From: Corynebacterium pilosum DSM 20521 = CIP 103422
GTDB lineage: Bacteria; Actinomycetota; Actinomycetes; Mycobacteriales; Mycobacteriaceae
Assembly: GCF_000373805.1 (NCBI RefSeq)
Contig: NZ_KB892441.1
Coordinates: 1 to 64,000, forward strand
Direction: 5' to 3'
Length of the DNA: 64,000 bases
The notes under the pieces were generated by a model that was not told the origin of the DNA, did no database searches, and worked only from the letters and a program-made list of their open reading frames with translations. Made by a program: the position numbers and the translations under genes. Below, in pieces: positions 52,602-63,084 of the stretch. Within the stretch, counting starts at the first letter, position 1; each line of letters begins with the position of its first letter.

Positions 52602-54695
52602 ATGACAACTCAGGGGATGAAACAACACGCCACACGCAGTGAAGCCGATCAGCTGCTGAAACTGATCGCGGGGGAGCACGCCACGCTACGCGACGACCAG
52701 TGGGCAGCCATCGACGCACTGGTCAATCAACACCGACGAATGCTCGTCGTACAGCGCACAGGCTGGGGAAAGTCAGCGGTCTACTTCATCGCGGCAAAGC
52801 TGCTGCGGGCGCGCGGTGCCGGTGCCTCGGTGATCATTTCGCCGCTGCTGGCCCTGATGCGCAACCAAGTCGCAGCCGCCAGTCGTGCCGGAATCCGCGC
52901 GGCCACGATCAATTCGGCGAACATGACGCAGTGGGAACAGATCCAGCAACAAGTCACTAGCGGCGAAGTCGATGTGCTGTTGATCAGCCCCGAGCGCCTG
53001 AACAGCCCAGACTTCCGCGACCAGGTCCTGCCACAGCTGGCGCGGACCGTGGGCATGGTGGTGGTCGATGAGGCGCACTGTATTTCGGATTGGGGGCACG
53101 ATTTCCGCCCGGATTACCGCAGGATTCGCACGCTTCTCGACGAGCTTCCCGCCAACACCCCGGTGCTGGCCACTACGGCCACGGCCAATGACCGCGTGGT
53201 CAACGATGTGACCGCTCAGCTCGGCGAAGGTACCGGCGTGTTGCGCGGCGGGTTGGATCGAGAGTCGTTGGCGCTCAGCGTGGTTCAGCTTCCCGATTCC
53301 ACCCAGCGCGCCGCCTGGATTGCGTCACAATTGGAGTCTTTACCCGGCTCGGGCATCATTTACTGCCTCACGGTGTCAGCCGCCGAGGACTTGGCAGAGG
53401 CGCTGGAGACCGTCGGCTGGAACGTGGCCTCCTATACCGGGCGCACAGAATCGGAAGAGCGCGAAGGCCTCGAGCACGCCCTGATCAACAATGAGCTCAA
53501 AGCGCTCGTGGCCACCAGTGCTTTGGGCATGGGCTTCGATAAGCCGGATCTTGGCTTTGTGGTGCACATGGGCGCGCCGAGTAGCCCGATCAGTTACTAC
53601 CAGCAGGTGGGGCGCGCAGGCCGCGGCACTGACCACGCGGAGGTCATCCTCCTACCCGGACCTGAGGACAAGGAGATCTGGGACTACTTCGCTTCAGTCT
53701 CCATGCCGGATGAGTCCACCGTGTACCAGCTCATCGGCGCGCTTGACGACGAGAACCCCACCTCAACCCCGAAACTGGAAAACGTGGTGGACCTCTCGCG
53801 CTCGCGAATCGATCAGGCGCTGAAGGTGCTCGACGTGGATGGGGCGGTCCGCCGTGTGCGTGGCGGGTGGGTGTCCACGGGCATGGACTGGGAGTATGAC
53901 CGCGCCCGCTACGGAGGCTTGGCCACCGCGCGTCAGGCCGAGCAGGACGCCATGATTGAGTACCAGCGCATAGATGCTTGCCGGATGGTTTTCCTGCGCA
54001 ACCAGCTCGACGATCCCACCGCTGAACCGGGCGAGACCTGCGGTCGCTGCGATAATTGCACCGGTAACCCTTATTCCACTGCAGTGGACCCAACTGTGGC
54101 GCAGCGTGTCGACGAGCGCCTGCGCAGCCCCGGCGTGCGCCTGGGCCAGCGCAAGATGTGGCCGACCGGCTCTGCCCGTAAGGGCAAGATTCACGGAGTA
54201 CTTCCTGGTCGTGCGCTGGGCCGACTCAATGATGTTGCTCGTGGCCCGGCGCTAGCGGAACTGCTTACCCACAACGCCTGGCGGCCGAGCGGCGATTGGC
54301 AGAATGATGACTGGCTGCGCCGCGTTGTTGCCGTGCTCGCTGACTGGGAGTGGGAGACCCGCCCGAGCACCGTTGTCGCTTTAGGCAGCGAGGACCCAGC
54401 GCGCCACGACATGGTGGTGGCGCTCGCCCAGGCAGTAGCCCAGGTGGGGAAGATGAAGTTCGGTGGTGTCGTCGGCACGCGTGGCGAAGAGGTCACCGCC
54501 CACAACTCGGCCTTCCGGGTCAACGCGTTGCATGACCATTTCAGTTATGGCGATGTTCACGTGACTGCGGGGCCGGTGCTTTTGGTGACCGATGTTGTGG
54601 ATACCGGCTGGTCTGTCACCGTGGCCGGCGCGGACCTCGCGCGACAGTTTTCCACAGAGGTGATGCCTTTAGCGATCGCGGCGGGCGGGGCCTAA
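52602..54695 (+). CDS. recQ: RecQ-family helicase with C-terminal phosphoribosyltransferase-like domain
   Basis: About 697 aa. RecQ motifs are the N-terminal LRDDQWAAIDAL (motif 0), a Walker A of form RTGWGKSAVYF (Trp in place of Ser/Ala), DEAHCISDWGHDFRPDYRR, ATTATAN, and QVGRAGRG. A winged helix (SRSRIDQALKVLDVDG) and zinc site (CRMVFL...CGRCDNC) follow. The last ~110 residues look like a PRTase (VVALAQAVAQVGK, GPVLLVTDVVDTGWSVT), an unusual fusion for RecQ. The start at 52602 (MTTQ) follows a GCTAGCGT -10-like stretch; ATG 52572 is the alternative. The gene is convergent with the DUF3806-like gene. Confidence 0.88.
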   Translation: MTTQGMKQHATRSEADQLLKLIAGEHATLRDDQWAAIDALVNQHRRMLVVQRTGWGKSAVYFIAAKLLRARGAGASVIISPLLALMRNQVAAASRAGIRAATINSANMTQWEQIQQQVTSGEVDVLLISPERLNSPDFRDQVLPQLARTVGMVVVDEAHCISDWGHDFRPDYRRIRTLLDELPANTPVLATTATANDRVVNDVTAQLGEGTGVLRGGLDRESLALSVVQLPDSTQRAAWIASQLESLPGSGIIYCLTVSAAEDLAEALETVGWNVASYTGRTESEEREGLEHALINNELKALVATSALGMGFDKPDLGFVVHMGAPSSPISYYQQVGRAGRGTDHAEVILLPGPEDKEIWDYFASVSMPDESTVYQLIGALDDENPTSTPKLENVVDLSRSRIDQALKVLDVDGAVRRVRGGWVSTGMDWEYDRARYGGLATARQAEQDAMIEYQRIDACRMVFLRNQLDDPTAEPGETCGRCDNCTGNPYSTAVDPTVAQRVDERLRSPGVRLGQRKMWPTGSARKGKIHGVLPGRALGRLNDVARGPALAELLTHNAWRPSGDWQNDDWLRRVVAVLADWEWETRPSTVVALGSEDPARHDMVVALAQAVAQVGKMKFGGVVGTRGEEVTAHNSAFRVNALHDHFSYGDVHVTAGPVLLVTDVVDTGWSVTVAGADLARQFSTEVMPLAIAAGGA

Positions 54696-54699
54696 AACT

Positions 54700-55092
54700 C
54701 TAACGTGTGCGGAACTGCTTCACGAAGGCGGTGAGTTTGCCCGTCTCTTCGTCGTCGAAACGCGACATCACGATCACCAGCGGGGCGGCATAGTGCTCGC
54801 CAGCCTCATCGGCGACGACAAGGTCGGTGCCATAATCGTCGGCAAGCATCTGCCAGCTTAAGTTGAGCTCGCGGCATAGAGCCTCACCGAGCGCGGTGCC
54901 GTAAATCCGGGCGGTTTCTCCACGGGGGAATTCTCGCTGCAGGTCGGGGTCCAGGCCTAGGTAGTGGCCGAGGTCGCGCTCGAAGCTGGCCACGATGTCG
55001 TCGGTCGCGCCGTTGAGGCCGCGCACGGCTGCTTCGGCGAGGTCGGCGGTGATCTGGGTGCGGGTGGCATCGTCGATAGGCGAAAAGCTCAT
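54700..55092 (-). CDS. DUF3806-like hypothetical protein
   Basis: A 130-aa cytoplasmic protein without membrane or signal segments. GTALGEALCRELNLSWQMLA and DYGTDLVVADEAG resemble the DUF3806 core. Its function is unknown. MVS at 55101 and MSFSPIDD at 55092 are both possible starts; the latter fits better. It converges with recQ and diverges from tatD with 36 bp between. Confidence 0.65.
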   Translation of the reverse strand: MSFSPIDDATRTQITADLAEAAVRGLNGATDDIVASFERDLGHYLGLDPDLQREFPRGETARIYGTALGEALCRELNLSWQMLADDYGTDLVVADEAGEHYAAPLVIVMSRFDDEETGKLTAFVKQFRTR

Positions 55093-55115
55093 GGAGACCA
55101 TCCTACGGCGGCCGA

Positions 55116-55121
55116 TACAAT
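55116..55121 (+). promoter_or_regulatory. -10 box of tatD (probably leaderless)
   Basis: TACAAT lies 7 nt before the tatD ATG. Confidence 0.5.
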
Positions 55122-55128
55122 AAGCCTC

Positions 55129-55974
55129 ATGTCTAAGAAGAAGCCACGTCCCACGCCCGTTCCCGCGCCAGGCCTGTCCGGCCTGATCGATGCGCATACG
55201 CACCTGGCCAGCGCGAAGGCGCGCACCAAGGACGAGGTGGATGCGATCGTTGCTCGCGCGGTGGATGCTGGGGTGGAGCGGCTGTGCACCGTCGGCGATG
55301 GGCTGGCGGAGGCGGAGCTGGCGCTGCAGGCCGCGCATTTCAACGAGCGCGTGTTCGCGGCGTGTGCGATTCACCCCACACGTGCGCATGAGCTTGACGA
55401 CGATGCCCGCACTCGTTTGACAGAGATGGCGCAGGACCCGCGGTGCGCGGCGATAGGGGAGACGGGCATCGATACCTACTGGTTGCAGCATGACCCGGGC
55501 CGCACAGCGCCACTAGAGGTGCAGGAAGAGGCCTTTCGCTGGCATATCCAGCTGGCAGTAGATTCGGGGAAGGCGCTGATGATCCACAACCGTGAAGGCG
55601 ATGCGGACATGATGCGCATTTTGGCCGACGCGCCGCGCCCACGAGAGGTGATGCTGCACTGCTTCTCCTCGCCGATCGAGGTGGCGCGCGAAGCGATTGA
55701 GCGCGGGTACGTGCTGTCCTTTGCTGGCAACGTGACGTTTAAGCGCAACGAGGAGTTGCGCCAGGCCGCCGCCGAGGCCCCGGCCGGGCAGCTGCTCATC
55801 GAGACGGATGCCCCATATATGACGCCGGAGCCTTTCCGTGGTTCGCGCAATGAGCCGGCCTTGGTGGGGTACACGGCGTTGTGCGTGGCGGAGGCCCGTG
55901 GGGTAGAGGTAGCAGCGCTTGCCGACGAGCTACGTGGCACTTTCGACCGTGTTTTCCAGACGGCTAGTGTGTGA
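55129..55974 (+). CDS. tatD: TatD-family metal-dependent DNase
   Basis: A 281-aa TIM-barrel hydrolase. Metal ligands are visible: H23-T-H25 (LIDAHTHL), Glu in IGETGIDTY, His in MIHNREGD and MLHCFSS, and Asp in LIETDAPYM. TatD enzymes act as 3'-5' exonucleases in repair or RNA turnover. A basic N-terminal extension (SKKKPRPTPVPAP) precedes the barrel. It lies between metG and rpf2, as in M. tuberculosis (Rv1007c-Rv1009). Confidence 0.92.
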   Translation: MSKKKPRPTPVPAPGLSGLIDAHTHLASAKARTKDEVDAIVARAVDAGVERLCTVGDGLAEAELALQAAHFNERVFAACAIHPTRAHELDDDARTRLTEMAQDPRCAAIGETGIDTYWLQHDPGRTAPLEVQEEAFRWHIQLAVDSGKALMIHNREGDADMMRILADAPRPREVMLHCFSSPIEVAREAIERGYVLSFAGNVTFKRNEELRQAAAEAPAGQLLIETDAPYMTPEPFRGSRNEPALVGYTALCVAEARGVEVAALADELRGTFDRVFQTASV

Positions 55975-56058
55975 TTAATTTCACTCTCGCGTTTGTGCAG
56001 GTATCACGTTTCCGCAGGGGTGGACGTTATTGATGTGAATAGTGAGACGCGCCGTTGG

Positions 56059-56074
56059 GTAACGTTCTGGTAAA
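56059..56074 (+). promoter_or_regulatory. MtrA-box-like direct repeat
   Basis: GTAAC-GTTCTG-GTAAA has an 11-bp period. The last base of the second half-site deviates from GTAAC. Confidence 0.5.
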
Positions 56075-56083
56075 AATGCTTGT

Positions 56084-56099
56084 GTTACCGTATCGTTAC
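56084..56099 (-). promoter_or_regulatory. MtrA-box-like direct repeat
   Basis: On the minus strand, GTAAC-GATACG-GTAAC, a perfect direct repeat. rpf2 is a known MtrA target in C. glutamicum. Confidence 0.6.
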
Positions 56100-56131
56100 C
56101 GAAAGTCATTCCGATACTTCCAATACTGTGA

Positions 56132-57325
<1,194 letters not shown>

Positions 57326-57347
57326 TCACCGGCTAGACTCGTGGTTT

Positions 57348-58199
57348 ATGACCACTGCTGACTCCCACTTGCTCGGCCCGGTAGAAATCCGGGCCCTGGC
57401 AGAAGAACTGGATGTCACCCCGACGAAGAAGCTCGGCCAGAACTTCGTCCACGACCCCAACACGGTTCGCCGTATCGTCGCTGCCGCCGACCTTCAAGCT
57501 GATGATGTCGTCATCGAGGTCGGCCCCGGTTTGGGGTCTTTAACATTGGGGCTGATCGACTCCGTGCGGCGCGTCCTCGCCGTCGAGATTGACCCGCGCC
57601 TCGCCGACCGCCTACCGCGCACAGTCGCCGAGCGCGCCCCCGACTTCGCCGACCGCCTGGACGTCATCAACACCGACGCTCTGACGCTTTCCGACGAGCA
57701 CCTGCCCGAAGCACCCACCGCCTTGGTGGCGAACCTGCCCTATAACGTGTCTGTGCCGGTGTTGCTTCACCTCCTGGAGTGCTTTCCGACGATCCGTCGT
57801 GTCCTCGTCATGGTCCAACTTGAGGTCGCTGACCGCTTAGCTGCCGAACCAGGCACGAAGATTTATGGCGTGCCCAGCGTGAAGGCCTCCTTCTATGGGG
57901 ACGTGAGCCGGGTCGGTGTGATCGGCAAGAACGTGTTCTGGCCCGCCCCCAATATCGAATCCGGCCTGGTTCGTATCGATGTTAGCGACCCCTACCCACG
58001 CGAGCTACGTTCGAAGGTCTTTCCACTGGTGGATGCGGCCTTTGCCCAGCGGCGCAAGACGCTCCGCGCCTGCCTATCCAGCGTGTATGGCTCGGGGGCC
58101 GCGGCCGAGGAGGCGCTGCGCGCAGCAGGCATCGACCCACAGCTGCGCGGGGAGAAGCTCCATGTCTCTGACTACGTGCGTCTGGCGGAGGTGTCCTAG
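57348..58199 (+). CDS. ksgA: 16S rRNA dimethyladenosine transferase
   Basis: Dimethylates A1518 and A1519 of 16S rRNA. The 283-aa protein has [17 protein letters not shown]-binding [10 protein letters not shown] (57-66), catalytic [11 protein letters not shown] and the C-terminal [11 protein letters not shown]. The start at 57348 fits the family N-terminus; upstream codons lie inside rpf2. rpf2-ksgA-ispE is a conserved actinobacterial order. ispE begins immediately after the stop. Confidence 0.95.
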   Translation: MTTADSHLLGPVEIRALAEELDVTPTKKLGQNFVHDPNTVRRIVAAADLQADDVVIEVGPGLGSLTLGLIDSVRRVLAVEIDPRLADRLPRTVAERAPDFADRLDVINTDALTLSDEHLPEAPTALVANLPYNVSVPVLLHLLECFPTIRRVLVMVQLEVADRLAAEPGTKIYGVPSVKASFYGDVSRVGVIGKNVFWPAPNIESGLVRIDVSDPYPRELRSKVFPLVDAAFAQRRKTLRACLSSVYGSGAAAEEALRAAGIDPQLRGEKLHVSDYVRLAEVS

Positions 58200-59216
58200 A
58201 TGCAGGCACCCATCGTCCCCATGACCTTTACCGCCCGCGCCTACGGCAAGGTCAACCTGCACCTCGGTGTAGGCAACGCGCGTGACGACGGCTACCACGA
58301 GCTGGTCACCGTCTTCCAATCCATCAACAGGCCAGAGACCGTCACCCTGCATGTCTCGCCCACATTCGAGCAAACTGACCCCGCCAACGTGGTGGAGTCG
58401 ATGGAGACCACCTTCCACGTCAACGCCCCCGAGGAAGACATCGACGGGCCCGGCAACCTCGCCTGGCGAGCGGTGCAGGCGGTCGTCGATAAGCACCAAG
58501 CGATGTTCGGTGAGCACCAGCCGACCCTGCCGAAAGTACGTATCAGCGTGGACAAAACCGTCTTCGTCGCAGGGGGCATGGCCGGTGGGTCCGCCGATGC
58601 CGCCGCTGCCTTGGTGGCCACCAACGAGTTTCTCGATGTGCACGGCGTGCGTGCCCTCGAGGACAATCCCCTCTACGAAATTGCGGCCGACTTGGGCGCT
58701 GACGTGCCATTTTGCCTCATGGGTGGCACAGCGCTGGGTACGGGCCGTGGCGATTCGCTGGCGCCCATGATGGGGCGCGGGCAGTACTGGTGGGCATTTC
58801 TGGCCCAAAGCGAGGGGCTGTCGACGGGCACGGTGTTCGAGCGCCTCGATGATCTGCGTCACGACGATGTCACCCTCGTTCCACGCCTCAATACAGAGGA
58901 GATCGGCCAGGCGCTGATTAGCGGGGAGCCAGCAGAGGTCGCTGCGGCGTTGCACAATGACCTGCAGCCGGCCGCACTGGCGATGCATGCCAACCTGCGC
59001 CGCACCTTCAATCAAGTGGGCACGCTGGGCGTGTTGGCTGCCGTTGTGTCGGGTTCGGGGCCCACCCTGGCCGTGTTGTGCGAGAGCGAGGAGCAGGCGC
59101 AGGCCGTCGTCGATACGCTGGTGCGTGCCGACGATGCTTCTGCCTCGGAAGGTTTTGTCGCTCAATCGCCGGCCGGTGGCGCCCATGTCGTGCAGTGTGG
59201 CCGTGACCTAGAATAA
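58200..59216 (+). CDS. ispE: 4-diphosphocytidyl-2-C-methyl-D-erythritol kinase
   Basis: An ATP-dependent GHMP kinase of the non-mevalonate isoprenoid pathway, supplying polyprenyl carriers. The 338-aa protein has AYGKVNLHLGVGNARDDGYH, the GHMP loop VAGGMAGGSADAAAAL, and ADVPFCLMGGTALGTGRG. GGAGG lies 8 nt before the ATG at 58200, which follows the ksgA stop with no gap, so this start is preferred over MTFTARAYG at 58221. Confidence 0.94.
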   Translation: MQAPIVPMTFTARAYGKVNLHLGVGNARDDGYHELVTVFQSINRPETVTLHVSPTFEQTDPANVVESMETTFHVNAPEEDIDGPGNLAWRAVQAVVDKHQAMFGEHQPTLPKVRISVDKTVFVAGGMAGGSADAAAALVATNEFLDVHGVRALEDNPLYEIAADLGADVPFCLMGGTALGTGRGDSLAPMMGRGQYWWAFLAQSEGLSTGTVFERLDDLRHDDVTLVPRLNTEEIGQALISGEPAEVAAALHNDLQPAALAMHANLRRTFNQVGTLGVLAAVVSGSGPTLAVLCESEEQAQAVVDTLVRADDASASEGFVAQSPAGGAHVVQCGRDLE

Positions 59217-59225
59217 GAACCCATC

Positions 59226-61037
59226 ATGGCAAATCTGATCAACCTGGAAAATGTGTCCAAGACGTGGGGGCTAAAAACCCTGCTGGATAAGGTATCCCTC
59301 GGGGTGCAGACGGGCGACCGCATCGGCGTGGTCGGCCTCAACGGCGGCGGAAAAACCACCCTGCTCGAAGTTCTGACGGGCATCGAAGAGCCCGATGAGG
59401 GGCGTGTTTCCCATAACTCGGACCTGCGCATGGCCGTGGTCACCCAGCGCTTTGATCTTGCCGACGATCTGACCATCGGGGAAGTGGTCGTCGAACCACT
59501 GGGCTTGCAAACCTTTGAGTGGGCCTCCAACGCCAAGGTGCGCGAGGTGCTGGCCGGAACCGGCGTTGTGGACCTAGGACTGGATTCCACGGTGGGTAAC
59601 CTGTCTGGTGGTGAGCGCCGTCGCGTGAACCTCGCCGCGGCACTCGTGCAGGACTTGGACCTAGTGGTGTTGGACGAGCCGACCAACCACCTCGATGTCG
59701 AAGGTGTGCAGTGGCTCGCGGACCATCTGCTGTCGCGCAAGATCGCGGTGGTCGTCGTCACGCACGACCGCTGGTTCCTCGACACCGTTGCCACGCTGAC
59801 CTGGGAAGTGCACGACGGCCAAGTCGATGTTTATGAAGGTGGTTACAACGACTGGACCTTCGCGCGCGCGGAACGCGCCCGCCAGGCTGATGCCATCGAA
59901 CAGCGCCGCCAGAACCTTGCGCGAAAGGAGCTGGCCTGGCTGCGCCGCGGTGCCCCAGCACGCACCTCGAAGCCGCGCTACCGCATCGAAGCCGCCGAAG
60001 CATTGATCGCGGACGTTCCTGCCCCGCGCGACAAAGTCGAGCTGATGAGCTTTTCGCGCCAACGCCAGGGGCGCATCGTCGTGGAGCTGGAGGACGCGCG
60101 TATCGACGCCCCCGACGGCCGCGTGCTCGTCGACCACCTCACGTGGCGGCTGGCCCCCGGCGAACGCATCGGCCTGGTCGGCGTGAACGGGTCCGGCAAA
60201 ACGACTTTGCTGCGCGCCATCGCCGGCGACTACCCGCTGGCCGCGGGCAGAAGAATCGAAGGCCAGACGGTTCGTATCGGCTGGCTGAAACAGGAACTCG
60301 ATGACCTTGACCCCACGCGCCGTGTCCTCGACGCAGTGGAGGACGTGGCCAATTACGTCATGCTGGGCAACAAAGAGGTATCAGCCTCCCAGCTTGCAGA
60401 GCGCCTCGGTTTCTCGCCGAAGCGCCAGCGCACGCCCGTCGGCGACCTCTCCGGCGGTGAACGGCGTCGCCTGCAGTTGACGCGCGTGCTGATGGGGGAG
60501 CCGAACCTACTGCTTCTCGACGAGCCGACCAACGATTTGGACATCGATACTCTGCAAGAGCTCGAAGACCTGTTGGATAACTGGCCCGGCACGCTGGTGG
60601 TGATTTCGCACGACCGCTACCTGATCGAGCGTATTGCCGACCACACCTACGCCCTCTTTGGTGACGGAAAGCTGACAAACCTGCCCGGCGGGATTGGGGA
60701 GTACCTGGCTCGTCGTGAAGCGATGGAAGGCTCCGGCGGAGTGCTGGACCTAGGCGAATACAGCGAGGAGGCTCCCGAACCTGTCGAAACCCCCAGCGGG
60801 CTGAGCTCGCAGGAAGAGCGCGAACTGCGCAAACAGATGAACGCGACAGAGCGCAAGATGGGCAAGCTGCAGGAAAAGATCGCCACCTTTGAGCAGGAGT
60901 TAGCGACGATCTCTGCTTCCGACGACCCCGATTTCGCGAAGCTGGCACAGGTGAACGAGGAGCTTAACGATGTGCGCTCCGAACACGAGGAGCTCGAAAT
61001 GGAGTGGCTCGAGCTCGGAGAGAAGCTCGAGGGCTAA
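59226..61037 (+). CDS. ABC-F family ATPase (Uup-like)
   Basis: A 603-aa protein with two ABC domains and no membrane segment. Domain 1 has GLNGGGKTTLLE, LSGGERRRVNLAAAL and LDEPTNHLDVEG. Domain 2 has GVNGSGKTTLLRA, LSGGERRRLQLTRVL and LDEPTNDLDIDT. The C-terminal ~75 residues form a coiled coil (LRKQMNATERKMGKLQEKIA), the Uup-type DNA/ribosome-binding tail. ABC-F proteins act at ribosomes, on stalled or antibiotic-bound states. It follows ispE by 9 nt. Confidence 0.93.
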   Translation: MANLINLENVSKTWGLKTLLDKVSLGVQTGDRIGVVGLNGGGKTTLLEVLTGIEEPDEGRVSHNSDLRMAVVTQRFDLADDLTIGEVVVEPLGLQTFEWASNAKVREVLAGTGVVDLGLDSTVGNLSGGERRRVNLAAALVQDLDLVVLDEPTNHLDVEGVQWLADHLLSRKIAVVVVTHDRWFLDTVATLTWEVHDGQVDVYEGGYNDWTFARAERARQADAIEQRRQNLARKELAWLRRGAPARTSKPRYRIEAAEALIADVPAPRDKVELMSFSRQRQGRIVVELEDARIDAPDGRVLVDHLTWRLAPGERIGLVGVNGSGKTTLLRAIAGDYPLAAGRRIEGQTVRIGWLKQELDDLDPTRRVLDAVEDVANYVMLGNKEVSASQLAERLGFSPKRQRTPVGDLSGGERRRLQLTRVLMGEPNLLLLDEPTNDLDIDTLQELEDLLDNWPGTLVVISHDRYLIERIADHTYALFGDGKLTNLPGGIGEYLARREAMEGSGGVLDLGEYSEEAPEPVETPSGLSSQEERELRKQMNATERKMGKLQEKIATFEQELATISASDDPDFAKLAQVNEELNDVRSEHEELEMEWLELGEKLEG

Positions 61038-62687
61038 ATGGCGCGGCTGCACCCGTGGGGCCTTGTTTTCGCCGCAATCTTTTTCACTATTGGGCTGACT
61101 CCGTCCCTGCTGTTGCGGGACTGGTTTTACCAGGGCGTTGTCTCTGGCCTGGCCGCGGGCTGCGGCTATGGGGTTGGTGTGGCGGTGCACTGGTTAGTTG
61201 TACGTCTTGCGCGCTGGCGGCCGATCGTCATTCCGCAGCGTCGTCGCACTGTAATTGATGCTGTGGTGGCGACGGTCGTCGTGCTGTGGATGATCATCAC
61301 CACGGTGTTGTCTATCAGCTGGCAGGGTGACCTTGCGGAACTTACGGGCGTGGACATCCAGCCCACTATGTTGATCCTGGCGATTACACCGGTGGGTGTA
61401 GTCATTGCGTTGCTGGTGATCGGCCTGGGCCGTGGCCTAAGTCGTGGTGCGGAATGGATTGGACGGCTGTTTCCGGACTCTGCCCATCACCGGCTGCGAA
61501 TGGGTGTGTCTTGGGTGGCGGTCTTCATGGTTGTGGTGTGGGCTGTGGAGACGGCGATTCCCGGCACGATTGTGGCTGCCGGGGAGAAGATCTTCGAGCC
61601 ACGAAACGCTCACCCTGAGCAGGGGCGGGTTCAGCCTGCGCAGCCGGAGCGTTCCGGTTCGCCCGACTCCGTGGTGGAGTGGGAAGACGTGGGCGCGTAC
61701 GGGTCCCGCTTCCTCAACGAGGGTGCCGGCGCGGCCGAACTGGAAGAAGTGACGGGCGAGCCCGCTGTTGAGCCGATTCGCCTCTACGCTGGCTTGGCCA
61801 CAGCACCGACCGATGGGGCCCGTGCAGAGGTGATCATCGACGAGCTGGAACGCACCAACGCAGTCGAGCGCGAGGCAATTTTGCTGATCATGACCACCGG
61901 CACCGGTTGGGTGAACCCTGCTACGGCCCAGGCTTTTGAACTGCTCTACGGCGGTGACACAGCGATTATCTCCGAGCAGTATTCTGCGGTGCCCTCGGCC
62001 TATCACTTCCTTGCAGGGGGAGACGTGGTGCAGACCGCAGGCCGAGATTTCATCACACCGATCGTCGACTGGTGGAACACGCTTGATGAGGACTCGCGGC
62101 CGAAGCTCTACCTCTACGGGGAGTCGTTGGGCTCCACCGGTGTGGAATCTGCCTTTTCGGGAATGCGGGACATAGTGAATTCGGTCGACGGAATCTTGCT
62201 GGCTGGCCCGCCGAACTTCAACCCCCTGTGGTCCGTGTTTACTGAACGGCGCGACCCTGGCACGCGTGAGGTGCTGCCTGAGTATTCCGGCGGCATAGTG
62301 GTGCGTTTCGCCAACCGTAACGAGGACATTCTGCGCCACCTCGATGATGGCGACGAGTGGGGGCCAACGCGCATGCTGTACGTCCAGCACCCGTCAGACC
62401 CGGTGACGTGGTGGAGTCCAGAGCTTATCCTGCGCGAACCTGATTGGTTGATCGAAGAGGCAGGCTTTGACAGGCTGCCGGCCATGCGCTGGGCACCGAT
62501 CGTGACTTTCCTCCAGCTCTCGGCGGATCTCCCTGTATCGCAGAACGTGCCGGATGGCCACGGCCACAATTACGGGAACTCGATGGTGCCTGGTTTTGCC
62601 GCGGTGGCGGAACCGGGCAGGTTTGACCGTGCCGATATCGAGCGGGTGCAGTCGCAGATGGAGCAGGCGCGCGCTCTCGGCGGATAG
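61038..62687 (+). CDS. Membrane-anchored alpha/beta-hydrolase (Abhydrolase_9 type)
   Basis: A 549-aa protein. Four or five N-terminal membrane helices (residues 10-180) are followed by an extracytoplasmic hydrolase domain. The nucleophile elbow is YLYGESLGSTG (GxSxG), preceded by MTTGTGWVNPATAQAFELLY and followed by VRFANRNEDILRHLDDGDEW and DGHGHNYGNSM with a likely catalytic His. This is the Abhydrolase_9 layout, common in mycolic-acid bacteria. The substrate is unknown; a lipid or ester of the envelope is a guess. The ATG follows the ABC-F stop without a gap. Confidence 0.85.
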   Translation: MARLHPWGLVFAAIFFTIGLTPSLLLRDWFYQGVVSGLAAGCGYGVGVAVHWLVVRLARWRPIVIPQRRRTVIDAVVATVVVLWMIITTVLSISWQGDLAELTGVDIQPTMLILAITPVGVVIALLVIGLGRGLSRGAEWIGRLFPDSAHHRLRMGVSWVAVFMVVVWAVETAIPGTIVAAGEKIFEPRNAHPEQGRVQPAQPERSGSPDSVVEWEDVGAYGSRFLNEGAGAAELEEVTGEPAVEPIRLYAGLATAPTDGARAEVIIDELERTNAVEREAILLIMTTGTGWVNPATAQAFELLYGGDTAIISEQYSAVPSAYHFLAGGDVVQTAGRDFITPIVDWWNTLDEDSRPKLYLYGESLGSTGVESAFSGMRDIVNSVDGILLAGPPNFNPLWSVFTERRDPGTREVLPEYSGGIVVRFANRNEDILRHLDDGDEWGPTRMLYVQHPSDPVTWWSPELILREPDWLIEEAGFDRLPAMRWAPIVTFLQLSADLPVSQNVPDGHGHNYGNSMVPGFAAVAEPGRFDRADIERVQSQMEQARALGG

Positions 62688-62703
62688 GATCCATTATCAC
62701 GCG

Positions 62704-62709
62704 TACAAT
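62704..62709 (+). promoter_or_regulatory. -10 box of the ABM monooxygenase gene
   Basis: TACAAT lies 7 nt before the ATG at 62717, as for tatD; probably leaderless. Confidence 0.5.
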
Positions 62710-62716
62710 TGGTGGC

Positions 62717-63040
62717 ATGATTTTGATTAACGTTCGTTTCCGTCCACTTCCAGAACACGTCGAGGACTTCCGCGAGAAGGTCGCCGACTTCACTGAGGCG
62801 TCCCGCGCGGAGGATGGCTGCCTGTTCTTCGACTGGTTCCGCAACACCGATGATCCCAATGAGTACATCCTGGTCGAGGGCTTCAAGGATGATGCTGCTG
62901 AGGCGCACGTGAACTCGGAGCACTTCAAGGCCGCTCAGGAATTGTTCCCCACTTTGCTGACTGAGACCCCGCAGATCATCAATACTCTGATCGAGGGCAA
63001 GACCGAGTGGGACGAAATGGCAGAGTTCCAAGTCAAGTAA
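62717..63040 (+). CDS. ABM-domain monooxygenase (YgiN-like)
   Basis: A 107-aa ferredoxin-like protein of the antibiotic-biosynthesis-monooxygenase family. INVRFRPLPEHVEDFREKVA, SRAEDGCLFFDWFRNTDDPN and YILVEGFKDDAAEAHVNSEH match YgiN/quinol-monooxygenase proteins. It lacks the Asn/Trp/His set of the heme-degrading member at 13673, so it is not an MhuD. The substrate is unknown. Confidence 0.85.
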   Translation: MILINVRFRPLPEHVEDFREKVADFTEASRAEDGCLFFDWFRNTDDPNEYILVEGFKDDAAEAHVNSEHFKAAQELFPTLLTETPQIINTLIEGKTEWDEMAEFQVK

Positions 63041-63084
63041 CCCCCGCTTTTCTTTCCTTTAGCAGCTCAGGTACCGTATTTTCC

